From: Paludibacter sp. 47-17
GTDB lineage: Bacteria; Bacteroidota; Bacteroidia; Bacteroidales; Paludibacteraceae
DNA: 35,496 nucleotides
Assembly (NCBI GenBank): GCA_001898935.1
Contig: MKVT01000035.1
Location: 1 to 35,496, forward strand
Direction: 5' to 3'
Part shown: positions 16,577 through 24,278 of the stretch, in pieces
Layout of the letters: each line of letters starts with the position of its first letter
Position numbering within the stretch: position 1 is the stretch's first letter
Notes under the pieces: model-generated
Database searches by the model: none
Told to the model about the DNA's origin: nothing
What the model saw: only the letters and a program-made list of their open reading frames with translations
Made by a program: the position numbers and the translations under genes

Positions 16577-17752
16577 CTATTCCACGTACAAAACCAATCC
16601 TTTCAGGTATTCTCCTTCGGGATGATAGATGTTTACCGGGTGGTCGGCCGGTTGCGACAGCTGGTGAAGAATGCGTACTTTACGTCCGGTTTCGGCCGCC
16701 GCACTGAACACCGCCAGGCGAAACTGTTCTTTGGTAACCACCTGTGAACAGGAAAATGTAAACAGAATTCCTCCCGATTTAATCTGCGCTATTCCGCGGG
16801 CGTTGAGGCGTTGATAGCCGCGAAGCGCATTGCGCAGGGCATCGCGGTGCTTGGCGAAGGCGGGAGGATCGAGTACGACCAGATCGTAGGTATGTTCGTT
16901 GGCAGCCAGAAACTTAAACGCATCTTCGGCAAACGAAGCATGCCGGCTGTCGCCTGCAAAATTGAGTTCGATATTTTTATCGGTCAGCTCCACAGCCTTA
17001 GCCGAACTGTCGACCGAATGCACCAACCGGGCTCCGCCCCGCATCGCATATACCGAAAAACCACCCGTATAGCAAAACATATTCAGCACCTGTTTGCCGT
17101 AAGAGTACTGTTCGAGTAATTGGCGGTTGTCGCGCTGGTCGACAAAAAAACCGGTTTTCTGCCCCCGCAGCCAATCTACGTTGAAATGCAGGCCATTTTC
17201 GGTTGCCACGTGGCTGCGAACGGCACCCCCGATCAGATAACCATCCTCGGGCTCGAGCCCCGCCTTATAAGGCAAGGTGGTTTCCGATTTGTAGTACACC
17301 TGACTTACCCCTTCCACTTCATCGACGATCGCCTGCGCCAACTCCTGCCGCACCAGATGCATACCGGCCGAATGCGCCTGCATCACCGCAGTCTGGTCGT
17401 ACACATCCACAATCAGCCCGGGCAGATGGTCGCCCTCGCCGTGTACCAGCCGGTAGGTGGTATTGTCGTTGCGCACCAGCCCGATGGCTTTACGCAGCGA
17501 ATAAGCCTCGCGAATCCGGCTCCTCCAGAAATTTGCGTCGACAGGATCAGGCTGAAACGACACGATGCGAACCGCAATACTCCCGATCTGATAATGCCCC
17601 AGAGCAAGAAATTCCTTCCCCGAAGAATACACCTCTACGGTCTCTCCTTCTTCCGGTTTGCCGGTCATCGACTGGATGGCTCCGGAGAACACCCAGGGAT
17701 GAAAACGTTGCAGACTCTCTTCCTTACGGGGTTTGAGATAAACTCTCTTCAT
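16577..17752 (-). CDS. rlmI: RlmI-like rRNA cytosine methyltransferase
   Basis: A SAM-dependent 23S rRNA large-subunit methyltransferase of the RlmI/YccW type, 391 residues. The N-terminal PUA domain (about 1-75) has H-P-W-V-F-S-G-A-I; the catalytic Rossmann domain has motif I near 222-235 (V-L-N-M-F-C-Y-T-G-G-F), motif IV L-D-P-P-A-F at 294-299 and a cysteine in F-T-F-S-C-S that fits the C5-methyltransferase nucleophile. The exact target base (C1962 in E. coli) is transferred from the family. It overlaps the upstream exonuclease gene by 29 bases, indicating translational coupling. Confidence 0.85.
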   Translation of the reverse strand: MKRVYLKPRKEESLQRFHPWVFSGAIQSMTGKPEEGETVEVYSSGKEFLALGHYQIGSIAVRIVSFQPDPVDANFWRSRIREAYSLRKAIGLVRNDNTTYRLVHGEGDHLPGLIVDVYDQTAVMQAHSAGMHLVRQELAQAIVDEVEGVSQVYYKSETTLPYKAGLEPEDGYLIGGAVRSHVATENGLHFNVDWLRGQKTGFFVDQRDNRQLLEQYSYGKQVLNMFCYTGGFSVYAMRGGARLVHSVDSSAKAVELTDKNIELNFAGDSRHASFAEDAFKFLAANEHTYDLVVLDPPAFAKHRDALRNALRGYQRLNARGIAQIKSGGILFTFSCSQVVTKEQFRLAVFSAAAETGRKVRILHQLSQPADHPVNIYHPEGEYLKGLVLYVE

Positions 17753-18389
17753 TGGCTGATACTTTTTGGATAGCGTATTGATTCATCAACTCGTATTGTT
17801 GTTCTTTGGTGAGCTTGCGGGTCTTCTTCAGCTGAAGATAAATTTTCAGCACCGCCCAGGCATCCGTAGCCGCATATACCTGTTGCTGATCGCTCAGCTC
17901 GGGCAGTTCCCAGTTGGTGAGTCGCTGACTCTTCGAAACCTTTTCGCCAAATACAACGGCAAACATTTTCTGCAACCCCAGTTCCAGAATCCCGTATTCT
18001 TTTACAATCTTCTGCAAATCAACAATATTCTCGGGCTTAAATTTATGATGCCGGTTGAGTCCCACGAAATCGTCCTTGAGCGCCAAGCCTATCTTTTTAA
18101 TTTTTTTATCGGAAAGGTAGGCTCCCAGTTCGGGCGGAAAGCCCATCTTATTGAGCCGGAACAGGTAACAGTCGTCGAGTGTGGAAATCTGCAACAGGGC
18201 CACTTTATGATGCTGCCCCCTCGAAAACGCAGGCTTGGTCTCCGTATCGATTCCTACAACCGGCATTGCCTTCAGCTGCTCCAGCGCCTGTACGGCCTGC
18301 CGGGGTGTATCCACAACATGAATTTTGCCTCCAAACATGGTAATTGGCAGCTCGTTAACTTCTTCTTTGGTGATCTTTGGTTTAAACAT
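17724..18389 (-). CDS. RNase D-like 3'-5' exonuclease
   Basis: A 221-residue DEDDy exonuclease domain without the HRDC domains of true RNase D. The visible acidic residues are D48 and E50 in G-I-D-T-E-T, D106 in L-K-D-D-F, and Y172 with D176 in V-Y-A-A-T-D-A-W. It probably trims RNA 3' ends in the cytoplasm; DNA cannot be excluded. It follows the DUF5063 gene by one base and overlaps rlmI, so the three form an operon. Confidence 0.88.
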   Translation of the reverse strand: MFKPKITKEEVNELPITMFGGKIHVVDTPRQAVQALEQLKAMPVVGIDTETKPAFSRGQHHKVALLQISTLDDCYLFRLNKMGFPPELGAYLSDKKIKKIGLALKDDFVGLNRHHKFKPENIVDLQKIVKEYGILELGLQKMFAVVFGEKVSKSQRLTNWELPELSDQQQVYAATDAWAVLKIYLQLKKTRKLTKEQQYELMNQYAIQKVSANEESLSQTP

Positions 18390-18390
18390 G

Positions 18391-19026
18391 TTATAACAAT
18401 GGGTTCACGGCGTCGTCGTCATCGCGCAGGAATCCGAGAAACGCGTTTCGGTTCATCTTCAGGGCAGGTTGCAGCTCTTCTTCGTCGTCGTTCAGGCCAA
18501 AATCATAACTATACCGTAAGGTATGCAGGGCACGCAGGGTATTCACTACTTTCTGCCCCCAATGCTCGGCAAAAGCGGTAAGGCAATCGGCAAGAGCATC
18601 GTTCATTATATCGGTTTCGCCCAGCTGATAATTGGCCGCAAAATCCTTCAGCTCCTGATAGATATCGGCCATATTCTCGGAAATAAATGCCGCAATCGGG
18701 GTGTCGCTCAACGACATATCGGGATGAAAAGTTTCCAGAAACGAGTCTTTCCCACCCATCAGCACCGCCACCGCATCTTTCACATCGTTGTAATCGTCTT
18801 CGGTCACAAATCGCTCCGTTGCATCGTCGAATACCCGTTCGGGCACACTGAGCAATATGCTTTTCAGGTACAACATCGATAGAAGGCGAAGACTTTTTTC
18901 AACAAAATCTTCGTAACCATGCTCACCCGCATGTTCGAGCAACAAGCAGGTCTCGGCCGTAACGGTCACAAAATCGATAACCTGAGGCGAATACACCAGA
19001 TGATCGGGTAAATTATCTATCTCCAT
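18391..19026 (-). CDS. DUF5063 domain protein
   Basis: A 211-residue, acidic, soluble all-helical protein that I recognise as DUF5063, widespread in Bacteroidota and without known function. It starts M-E-I-D-N-L-P and carries many D/E residues near the end (D-D-E-E-E, R-D-D-D-D). No signal peptide or catalytic motif is seen. It is first in an operon with the RNase D-like and RlmI-like genes, which hints at an RNA-related role but does not show one. Confidence 0.8.
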   Translation of the reverse strand: MEIDNLPDHLVYSPQVIDFVTVTAETCLLLEHAGEHGYEDFVEKSLRLLSMLYLKSILLSVPERVFDDATERFVTEDDYNDVKDAVAVLMGGKDSFLETFHPDMSLSDTPIAAFISENMADIYQELKDFAANYQLGETDIMNDALADCLTAFAEHWGQKVVNTLRALHTLRYSYDFGLNDDEEELQPALKMNRNAFLGFLRDDDDAVNPLL

Positions 19027-19045
19027 TGTTTCGTAATTAAGCTTG

Positions 19046-19073
19046 CAAAAGTAAAGAAAAATTCTCTAGTGGT
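19046..19073 (-). promoter_or_regulatory. Promoter of the DUF5063 operon
   Basis: Minus-strand TACTTTTG (19046-19053) with TTTA 19 bases upstream (19073-19076). The start would be about 15 bases before the ATG at 19026. Confidence 0.5.
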
Positions 19074-19154
19074 AAAAATTCGGCAAAAATGACTAAACTT
19101 TTCATTGTTAAAATATGTTTTACCAACAGACGAAACCCTTTAATTCAAGAGCAT

Positions 19155-19391
19155 ATGGACGATAAGTTAGTAAAGTTGAAAACCTACGAAAGGATGGAAG
19201 AAGCATTGCTCGATCAAGGCATACTTGCCGAAAACAACATTCAGTGCAGCATTCAAAATTCGGTTTCGGCCGAAATTCTGCCTATGCTTTACGAGCTGGA
19301 TGAGGGCATCGCCTTACTGGTATTTGAACAAGACGAAAACAAAGCCCGGGAAATTCTGAAGGACTATCATCAGGCCGATATCACTCCTTAA
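19155..19391 (+). CDS. DUF2007 small protein
   Basis: The ATG at 19155 gives 78 residues; an in-frame ATG at 19089 would add 22 residues unlike the family. The fold pattern is beta-alpha-beta: L-V-K-L-K-T-Y-E, an N-I-Q-C-S-I-Q-N strand, then I-A-L-L-V-F-E and a final helix D-E-N-K-A-R-E-I-L. DUF2007 is called a putative signal-transducing protein, with a fold like PII-type small domains; its role is unknown. It converges on folK and overlaps its end by 11 bases. Confidence 0.75.
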   Translation: MDDKLVKLKTYERMEEALLDQGILAENNIQCSIQNSVSAEILPMLYELDEGIALLVFEQDENKAREILKDYHQADITP

Positions 19392-19809
19392 AACATTCTA
19401 ATTGAAATCCCGGCAGTTCACGCAATGGTTTCATAACAAAATCCCGTTCCTTCATCCGGGGGTGCGGGATTTTCAGTTCCGGATGGTCGATTTGCAGATT
19501 TTCGTACAATAAAATATCCAAATCGATTATCCGGTCGGCATACTGCCGGCCGACCGATTTGGTTTTCCGCCCCATACTTCGCTCCACGCCCTGCAACACA
19601 GCCAGTAATTCGAAAGGGTCAAGCCGGGTTTCCATCCATATCACCGCGTTCACAAACGGGTTATCCGACTCGAATCCCTGTGGCTCGGAATAATAATACG
19701 AAGACACCGCCAGCACCTCTCCCACCTGTTGCTGCAACTCCCCGATGGCTCGTTGCAAATTCTGCTCTTTGTTGCCCAGGTTACTGCCCAGTGCTAAATA
19801 AATTTTCAT
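19381..19809 (-). CDS. folK: HPPK, folate pathway pyrophosphokinase
   Basis: Transfers pyrophosphate from ATP to 6-hydroxymethyl-7,8-dihydropterin, ahead of dihydropteroate synthase. The 142 residues are near the usual length. Family motifs: A-L-G-S-N-L-G-N at the start, E-P-Q-G-F, F-V-N-A-V-I, and the magnesium-binding D-R-I-I-D-L-D-I-L-L-Y followed by I-P-H-P-R-M. It overlaps the ABC-F gene by four bases (ATGA), so it is translationally coupled to it. Confidence 0.95.
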   Translation of the reverse strand: MKIYLALGSNLGNKEQNLQRAIGELQQQVGEVLAVSSYYYSEPQGFESDNPFVNAVIWMETRLDPFELLAVLQGVERSMGRKTKSVGRQYADRIIDLDILLYENLQIDHPELKIPHPRMKERDFVMKPLRELPGFQLECFKE

Positions 19810-21695
19810 ATTTCACTTAATTCCAGCCAACGCATGGTTTTTTCGTCGATTAAATCGGTAAGCCCGGCATAGTGATTCGAAATCCGGGTCGCTTCATCGG
19901 CCGTAAGCTGTCCCGATGCCAGCTGATCTTCCACCTGTTTCTTCTCCTGCTCCAACTCTTGTATTTCCAGCTCCAGACTCTCAAATTCCTTTTTTTCCTT
20001 AAAGCTCAGCTTCCGTTTCACCGGCTCGCCCGGCCTGCCTCCCTGCGGTACCGATCCGGATGCAGCGCCCTTCTTCGCCGGAGCCGGCTTGTCGGCATCC
20101 CGAGTCGCCAACGCGCGCCATTCATCGTCGTCGCGGTATTGCGTGTAATTGCCCGGATAATCGCGAATTGCGGCATCGCCCTCAAATACAAGCAGATGAT
20201 CGACCACTTTATCCATGAAAAAACGGTCGTGGCTTACCACGATGACACAACCTTTGAAACTGCGCAGGTACTCTTCAAGGATGTTGAGGGTTACAATATC
20301 GAGATCGTTGGTGGGCTCATCGAGCACCAGGAAATTCGGATTTCGCATGAGCACGGTACAGAGGTATAGCCTGCGCTTTTCGCCCCCGCTCAGTTTATAC
20401 ACGTAATTGTGCTGGGTTTCGGGTGTAAACAGGAAGTGATTCAGGAATTGCGAAGCCGACATTTTCCGGCCGTTGCCCAGCTGCACTTCTTCGGCAATCT
20501 CCCGCACCACGTCGATCACCTTCATCTGCTCGTCGAACTGCAGGCCATCCTGGCTATAGTAGCCAAACACCACCGTCTCGCCGATATCGAACGAACCGCT
20601 GTCGGGTTTCACTTCGCCCAGCAGCATTTTAAGAAAAGTCGATTTACCGGTACCGTTTTTCCCGATAATGCCCATTTTCTCGTAACGGGCAAAGGTATAG
20701 TAGAAATCCCGGACTATTTTCACATCACCAAAGGACTTGGTAATGTATTTTGCTTCGAATATTTTGGATCCGAGATACGATGCTTTCACATCGAGTTGTA
20801 CGGTATCGTTGTTGAGGCGGGTTTTCGCCCGTTCTTCGAGGTCGTAAAAGCGATCGATGCGCGACTTGGCCTTGGTGCCCCTGGCCTGAGGCTGACGGCG
20901 CATCCAGTCGAGTTCGGTGCGGTAGAGGTTCACCGCCCGTTCGGTTTCGGTAGTGAAGTTTTCGATGCGTTCCTGCCGTTTTTCGAGGTAATACGAATAA
21001 TTCCCCGAATACTTAAACAGTGTTTTACGATCGATTTCAAGAATATCGGTACACACCCGGTCGAGGAAATAGCGATCGTGCGTAACCATCAGCAGGGCCA
21101 TCGACGAACGGCGGAGCAAATCTTCCAGCCATTCCACCATTTCGAGATCGAGGTGGTTGGTGGGCTCATCCAGAATAAGCAGTTCCGGTTCCGAAATCAG
21201 CACATTGGCCAAGGCCACCCGCTTGAGCTGTCCGCCCGACAACTCCCCGATTTTTTGCTCGAAATCGGTAATTTTCAACTTCCCCAATATCTGTTTGATG
21301 CGCACCTCGTAGTCCCAGGCCTTGAGTACATCCATACGGCTCATCGCTTCGGCCAGGCGATCGTTATCGCCGGAATGCAGGCTATGTTCGTAGTCGGCGA
21401 TGGCCCGTACAGCTTCGTTGTCGGTTTGCAGGCAGGCATCGATTACTGAGAGCGAAGCGGGGAATTCGGGCGACTGATCGAGGTATGCCACCCGCAGGTC
21501 GCGCTTGAACGAAATCTGCCCTCCCTGATAATCTTCTTTTCCGGCAATGATATTGAGTAAGGTCGTTTTGCCCATACCGTTTTTGGCAATCAGGGCTACC
21601 CGCTGGTTGTCGGAAATGCCGAAGGAAATATCCTCGAACAGCAGATTATCGCCGAACGACTTGGTGAGCTGTTCCACCTGTAAAAAACTGATCAT
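19806..21695 (-). CDS. uup: ABC-F ATPase (Uup-like)
   Basis: A soluble 629-residue protein with two ABC domains and no membrane part, characteristic of ABC-F factors that act on ribosomes. The first P-loop is A-K-N-G-M-G-K-T (37-44), with alanine replacing the usual first glycine; the second is G-K-N-G-T-G-K-S near 350. Both signatures (L-S-G-G-Q-L-K-R, L-S-G-G-E-K-R-R) and both Walker B/E pairs (L-I-L-D-E-P-T-N) are present. The inter-domain linker is charged with W-M-R-R-Q-P-Q-A-R. A C-terminal coiled coil (about 565-629) supports Uup over EttA. Antibiotic-resistance function is less likely in this housekeeping setting. Confidence 0.88.
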   Translation of the reverse strand: MISFLQVEQLTKSFGDNLLFEDISFGISDNQRVALIAKNGMGKTTLLNIIAGKEDYQGGQISFKRDLRVAYLDQSPEFPASLSVIDACLQTDNEAVRAIADYEHSLHSGDNDRLAEAMSRMDVLKAWDYEVRIKQILGKLKITDFEQKIGELSGGQLKRVALANVLISEPELLILDEPTNHLDLEMVEWLEDLLRRSSMALLMVTHDRYFLDRVCTDILEIDRKTLFKYSGNYSYYLEKRQERIENFTTETERAVNLYRTELDWMRRQPQARGTKAKSRIDRFYDLEERAKTRLNNDTVQLDVKASYLGSKIFEAKYITKSFGDVKIVRDFYYTFARYEKMGIIGKNGTGKSTFLKMLLGEVKPDSGSFDIGETVVFGYYSQDGLQFDEQMKVIDVVREIAEEVQLGNGRKMSASQFLNHFLFTPETQHNYVYKLSGGEKRRLYLCTVLMRNPNFLVLDEPTNDLDIVTLNILEEYLRSFKGCVIVVSHDRFFMDKVVDHLLVFEGDAAIRDYPGNYTQYRDDDEWRALATRDADKPAPAKKGAASGSVPQGGRPGEPVKRKLSFKEKKEFESLELEIQELEQEKKQVEDQLASGQLTADEATRISNHYAGLTDLIDEKTMRWLELSEI

Positions 21696-21763
21696 CGTTA
21701 CTTGTTACTTCTTAATTGTTAATGGCCCGGTCCCGACTCGCGGTACGCGGATCGAACCTGCCG

Positions 21764-21771
21764 CAAAGGTA
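21764..21771 (-). promoter_or_regulatory. Promoter -7 box before ABC-F/folK
   Basis: TACCTTTG on the minus strand gives a leader of about 65 bases. The leader can form a small hairpin GCGG...CCGC around a GGTTCGA sequence, just downstream of the start. Confidence 0.5.
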
Positions 21772-21848
21772 CAATTTTTCGCCCGCCTGCTAAAATCTGG
21801 AATGATTATAAATACGGACCGGATGGTTTAACTGAAGTTCAAAATTTA

Positions 21849-21856
21849 TATCTTTG
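21849..21856 (+). promoter_or_regulatory. Promoter of rubrerythrin
   Basis: TATCTTTG with an imperfect -33 (GTTT/TTTA at about 21826-21830). The leader is about 48 bases and ends in an AAAGAAG ribosome-binding stretch before the ATG at 21911. Confidence 0.6.
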
Positions 21857-21910
21857 TAGAATTGAGATTTAGACATGAAATAACTATTCATCCTTAAAAA
21901 GAAGTAACAA

Positions 21911-22486
21911 ATGGCATCAATTAAAGGAACACAGACAGAAAAGAATCTGCTTACTGCATTTGCCGGCGAAAGTCAGGCTCGTATGCGTTACACCATGTTT
22001 GCGAAACAGGCAAAGAAAGAAGGTTTTGAGCACATTTCGGGAGTTTTCATGGAAACGGCCGAACAGGAAAAGGAACATGCGAAACGTTTTTTCAGTTTTC
22101 TGGAAGGTGGCATGGTAGAAATCACCGCTTCGTATCCGGCCGGTATCGTGGGTAGCACAGCCGAGAATCTGCTGGCTGCTGCTATGGGTGAGCACGAGGA
22201 ATGGGCCGTTGATTATCCGAAATTTGCCGATATTGCCGAAGCCGAAGGGTTCAAACAAGTGGCTGTGGCTTTCCGTAAGATTGCTGAAGTGGAAGCGGAA
22301 CACGAAAGTCGTTACCGCAAATTACTGGAACGTGTGGAAGCCGAAAAGGTGTTCGAGCGTGAAGAAGAAATCGAATGGCAGTGCCGCAATTGCGGATATG
22401 TGCACAAAGGCAAAAAAGCACCTAAAGCATGTCCGGCTTGCTTGCACGATCAGGCGTATTTTGAAGAAAAGAAAAACAACTATTAA
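21911..22486 (+). CDS. rbr: Rubrerythrin
   Basis: Cytoplasmic peroxidase that reduces hydrogen peroxide using electrons from rubredoxin or NAD(P)H reductases, typical of anaerobes. The 191 residues include a ferritin-like four-helix domain with diiron ligands E20, E53, H56, E94, E97, E127 or E130, and a C-terminal rubredoxin-like domain with C158, C161, C174 and C177 (C-R-N-C-G and C-P-A-C). It is transcribed alone. A long hairpin follows it at 22546-22613. Confidence 0.95.
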   Translation: MASIKGTQTEKNLLTAFAGESQARMRYTMFAKQAKKEGFEHISGVFMETAEQEKEHAKRFFSFLEGGMVEITASYPAGIVGSTAENLLAAAMGEHEEWAVDYPKFADIAEAEGFKQVAVAFRKIAEVEAEHESRYRKLLERVEAEKVFEREEEIEWQCRNCGYVHKGKKAPKACPACLHDQAYFEEKKNNY

Positions 22487-22545
22487 CGGTTAAACGCTGG
22501 AATGCTATCGTGTTTGCCGGTAGCGGCGAACAGCTTTTCCGCTCG

Positions 22546-22613
22546 TACTTCAACTTCTTTTTACAGCTGAGTATGGCAATCCATATGCTGAATTTTAAAA
22601 GGAAGTTGAAGTA
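22546..22613. repeat. Long imperfect hairpin between rbr and mnmD
   Basis: Arms TACTTCAACTTC and GGAAGTTGAAGTA pair at the base, continuing through T/A runs to an inner GTATGG/CCATAT pair around CAAT. The 68-base structure lacks a strong T-tract. It could end rbr transcription, stabilise its 3' end or be an old repeat. Confidence 0.55.
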
Positions 22614-22670
22614 TTTTATACCTCGGAACTCAGGCTCCCGCCTGCCAGCAACCTCATTTATCAAGTCTAC

Positions 22671-23375
22671 ATGTCGCCAACTCATCTGGTTATCACCGCC
22701 GACGGATCGCATTCGTTACGCGACGAGCGAACAGGGGAAACCTACCACTCGATACACGGAGCGGTACAGGAATCGCGGCATATTTTCATAGAACGGGGAT
22801 TATTATGCGACCCGTCCGACCGGCTGAACGTATTTGAAGTCGGCTTCGGCACCGGCTTGAACGCTTATTTAAGCTGGATCGAAGCCGAACGGAGGGGGAT
22901 GGATATTTGTTACACGACTGTCGAATTATATCCGGTAACATCGCAGGATTGGGACCAGCTGAATTTTGCTTCGGCAGCAGGCGACCGGCCCGATCGGGAA
23001 CAACCGGATTTCACCACGGATTCCCTGCCCGGGGAGACGGTGTCGTTTCGCCGGCTCCATACCAGCACCTGGGAAACCTTTCATCAACTCAGTCCTCATT
23101 TCAGTTTCCGCAAACTGCAGACCGACTTCACCACTTACACCCCCGACATGCAGTACGACCGCATCTATTTCGATGCCTTCTCGCCCGAAAAACAACCCGA
23201 ACTATGGCGCCCCGAACGCTTCGAAACCCTGGCCCGCTGGTGTAACCCCGGCGCTATTCTTACCACCTATTGCGCCAAAGGCAGCGTAAAAGAAGCGCTG
23301 CGCCATGCCGGTTTTACCATCGAACGTCTCCAGGGGCCTCCGGGAAAACGACATATGTTGCGGGCACGGCTATAG
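22671..23375 (+). CDS. mnmD: tRNA U34 mnm5s2U methyltransferase MnmD
   Basis: Adds the final methyl group from SAM to 5-aminomethyl-2-thiouridine at the wobble position of some tRNAs. The 234-residue single-domain form lacks the MnmC1 oxidase. Motif I is F-E-V-G-F-G-T-G-L-N at 55-64; Y-F-D-A-F-S-P-E-K-Q-P-E-L-W is characteristic of the family, as is T-Y-C-A-K-G-S-V. It converges on mnhG and overlaps it by six bases. Confidence 0.92.
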   Translation: MSPTHLVITADGSHSLRDERTGETYHSIHGAVQESRHIFIERGLLCDPSDRLNVFEVGFGTGLNAYLSWIEAERRGMDICYTTVELYPVTSQDWDQLNFASAAGDRPDREQPDFTTDSLPGETVSFRRLHTSTWETFHQLSPHFSFRKLQTDFTTYTPDMQYDRIYFDAFSPEKQPELWRPERFETLARWCNPGAILTTYCAKGSVKEALRHAGFTIERLQGPPGKRHMLRARL

Positions 23376-23681
23376 ATCCGCTTTCTCATCCTTTTCGTCT
23401 CCCTCTTTTCCGGCCGGTTTATACGATTTTGTAATCGAATGCGCTGCCAGAGGAGCTGTCAGGTAAATAAACAAAATGATCAGCAAGGTTTTTACATACA
23501 CCTGAAAATCGCCGAAATACATACTGGCCCCGATCAGCAACAGCAAGATGCCAAAAGAGGTAGCCTTGGTGGATGCATGCAACCTACCGTATAAATCCTT
23601 GAAACGCACCATTCCGATGGCAGCAACCAGAATAAAGAACGAGCCCAGCAGCAGTAATACCGAGATGAAGATTTCAGTCAT
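23370..23681 (-). CDS. mnhG: Na+/H+ antiporter subunit G
   Basis: A 103-residue membrane subunit with about three helices. The family pattern G-M-V-R-F-K-D-L-Y-G-R-L-H-A-S-T-K is clear at about 23-39. The tail is charged and cytoplasmic. It is the last gene of the operon and overlaps mnhF by eight bases. Confidence 0.92.
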   Translation of the reverse strand: MTEIFISVLLLLGSFFILVAAIGMVRFKDLYGRLHASTKATSFGILLLLIGASMYFGDFQVYVKTLLIILFIYLTAPLAAHSITKSYKPAGKEGDEKDEKADL

Positions 23682-23955
23682 TTTTTTTCTTGATAAAAGT
23701 GGATATTGCTACGGTTCCAATAAACGACACCAATGCAATAATGATCGATATATCGAAATACATTTTGTTGTCGATCTGCATGCCGTACACAAGAATAATC
23801 CCGATGATTATCGACGACAGCAAGTCCATGGCCGCTATCTGATCGTTGAAACCCGGGCCCTTCAGCAGCCGGTATAGAGTGAGCACCATTGCCAGCATCA
23901 GGAAAGCAAAAGCAATGTACAGTACGATTCCGGGTATAGTTATATCCATTGTCAT
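23674..23955 (-). CDS. mnhF: Na+/H+ antiporter subunit F
   Basis: A 93-residue protein with three helices. It has the MrpF pattern R-L-L-K-G-P-G-F-N-D-Q-I-A-A-M-D-L, with the conserved aspartates in the middle loop. It is required for assembly of the complex in characterised Mrp systems. It overlaps mnhE by four bases. Confidence 0.92.
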   Translation of the reverse strand: MTMDITIPGIVLYIAFAFLMLAMVLTLYRLLKGPGFNDQIAAMDLLSSIIIGIILVYGMQIDNKMYFDISIIIALVSFIGTVAISTFIKKKND

Positions 23956-24278
23956 TGGTTTATTAATCGGATAATACGCTTTTCTATATTGTTAATTTCC
24001 TGCACGACAGCTTCGTTGCTGCTATTCGAAAACACATGTACCTTCAACACCTTGCGTCCGGCATCGATATCGACACTGATGGTGCCCGGTGTCATCGAAA
24101 TAAGGTTACAGAGCAACAGCAAGCCTCCCGGCGATTGCACGCCAATCGGATAGTGGATGAATCCTGCTTTTACATTCATGGTCGGCGAAAGCGTATAATA
24201 GGCCATCAGTAAATTGGATTGCAGGAGTTTTATCAGATAATACACCACAAATTCGGGGAAATAATAGAGTCGCTTCAT
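23952..24278 (-). CDS. mnhE: Na+/H+ antiporter subunit E
   Basis: A 108-residue protein, somewhat shorter than the usual 150-160 residue MrpE. It lacks the extra N-terminal helices but keeps Y-T-L-S-P-T-M, the segment with N-L-I-S-M-T-P-G-T-I-S-V-D and the C-terminal H-V-F. It overlaps mnhD and mnhF by four bases each. Confidence 0.88.
   Translation of the reverse strand: MKRLYYFPEFVVYYLIKLLQSNLLMAYYTLSPTMNVKAGFIHYPIGVQSPGGLLLLCNLISMTPGTISVDIDAGRKVLKVHVFSNSSNEAVVQEINNIEKRIIRLINQ

Noticed and set aside
20409-21449. 346-codon plus-strand frame opposite the ABC-F gene
   Set aside because: Antisense shadow; the minus strand encodes two complete ABC domains.
21730-21770. GGTTCGA sequence in the ABC-F leader as a tRNA fragment
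   Set aside because: The flanking bases do not form a five-pair T-stem; only a small four-pair hairpin is possible.
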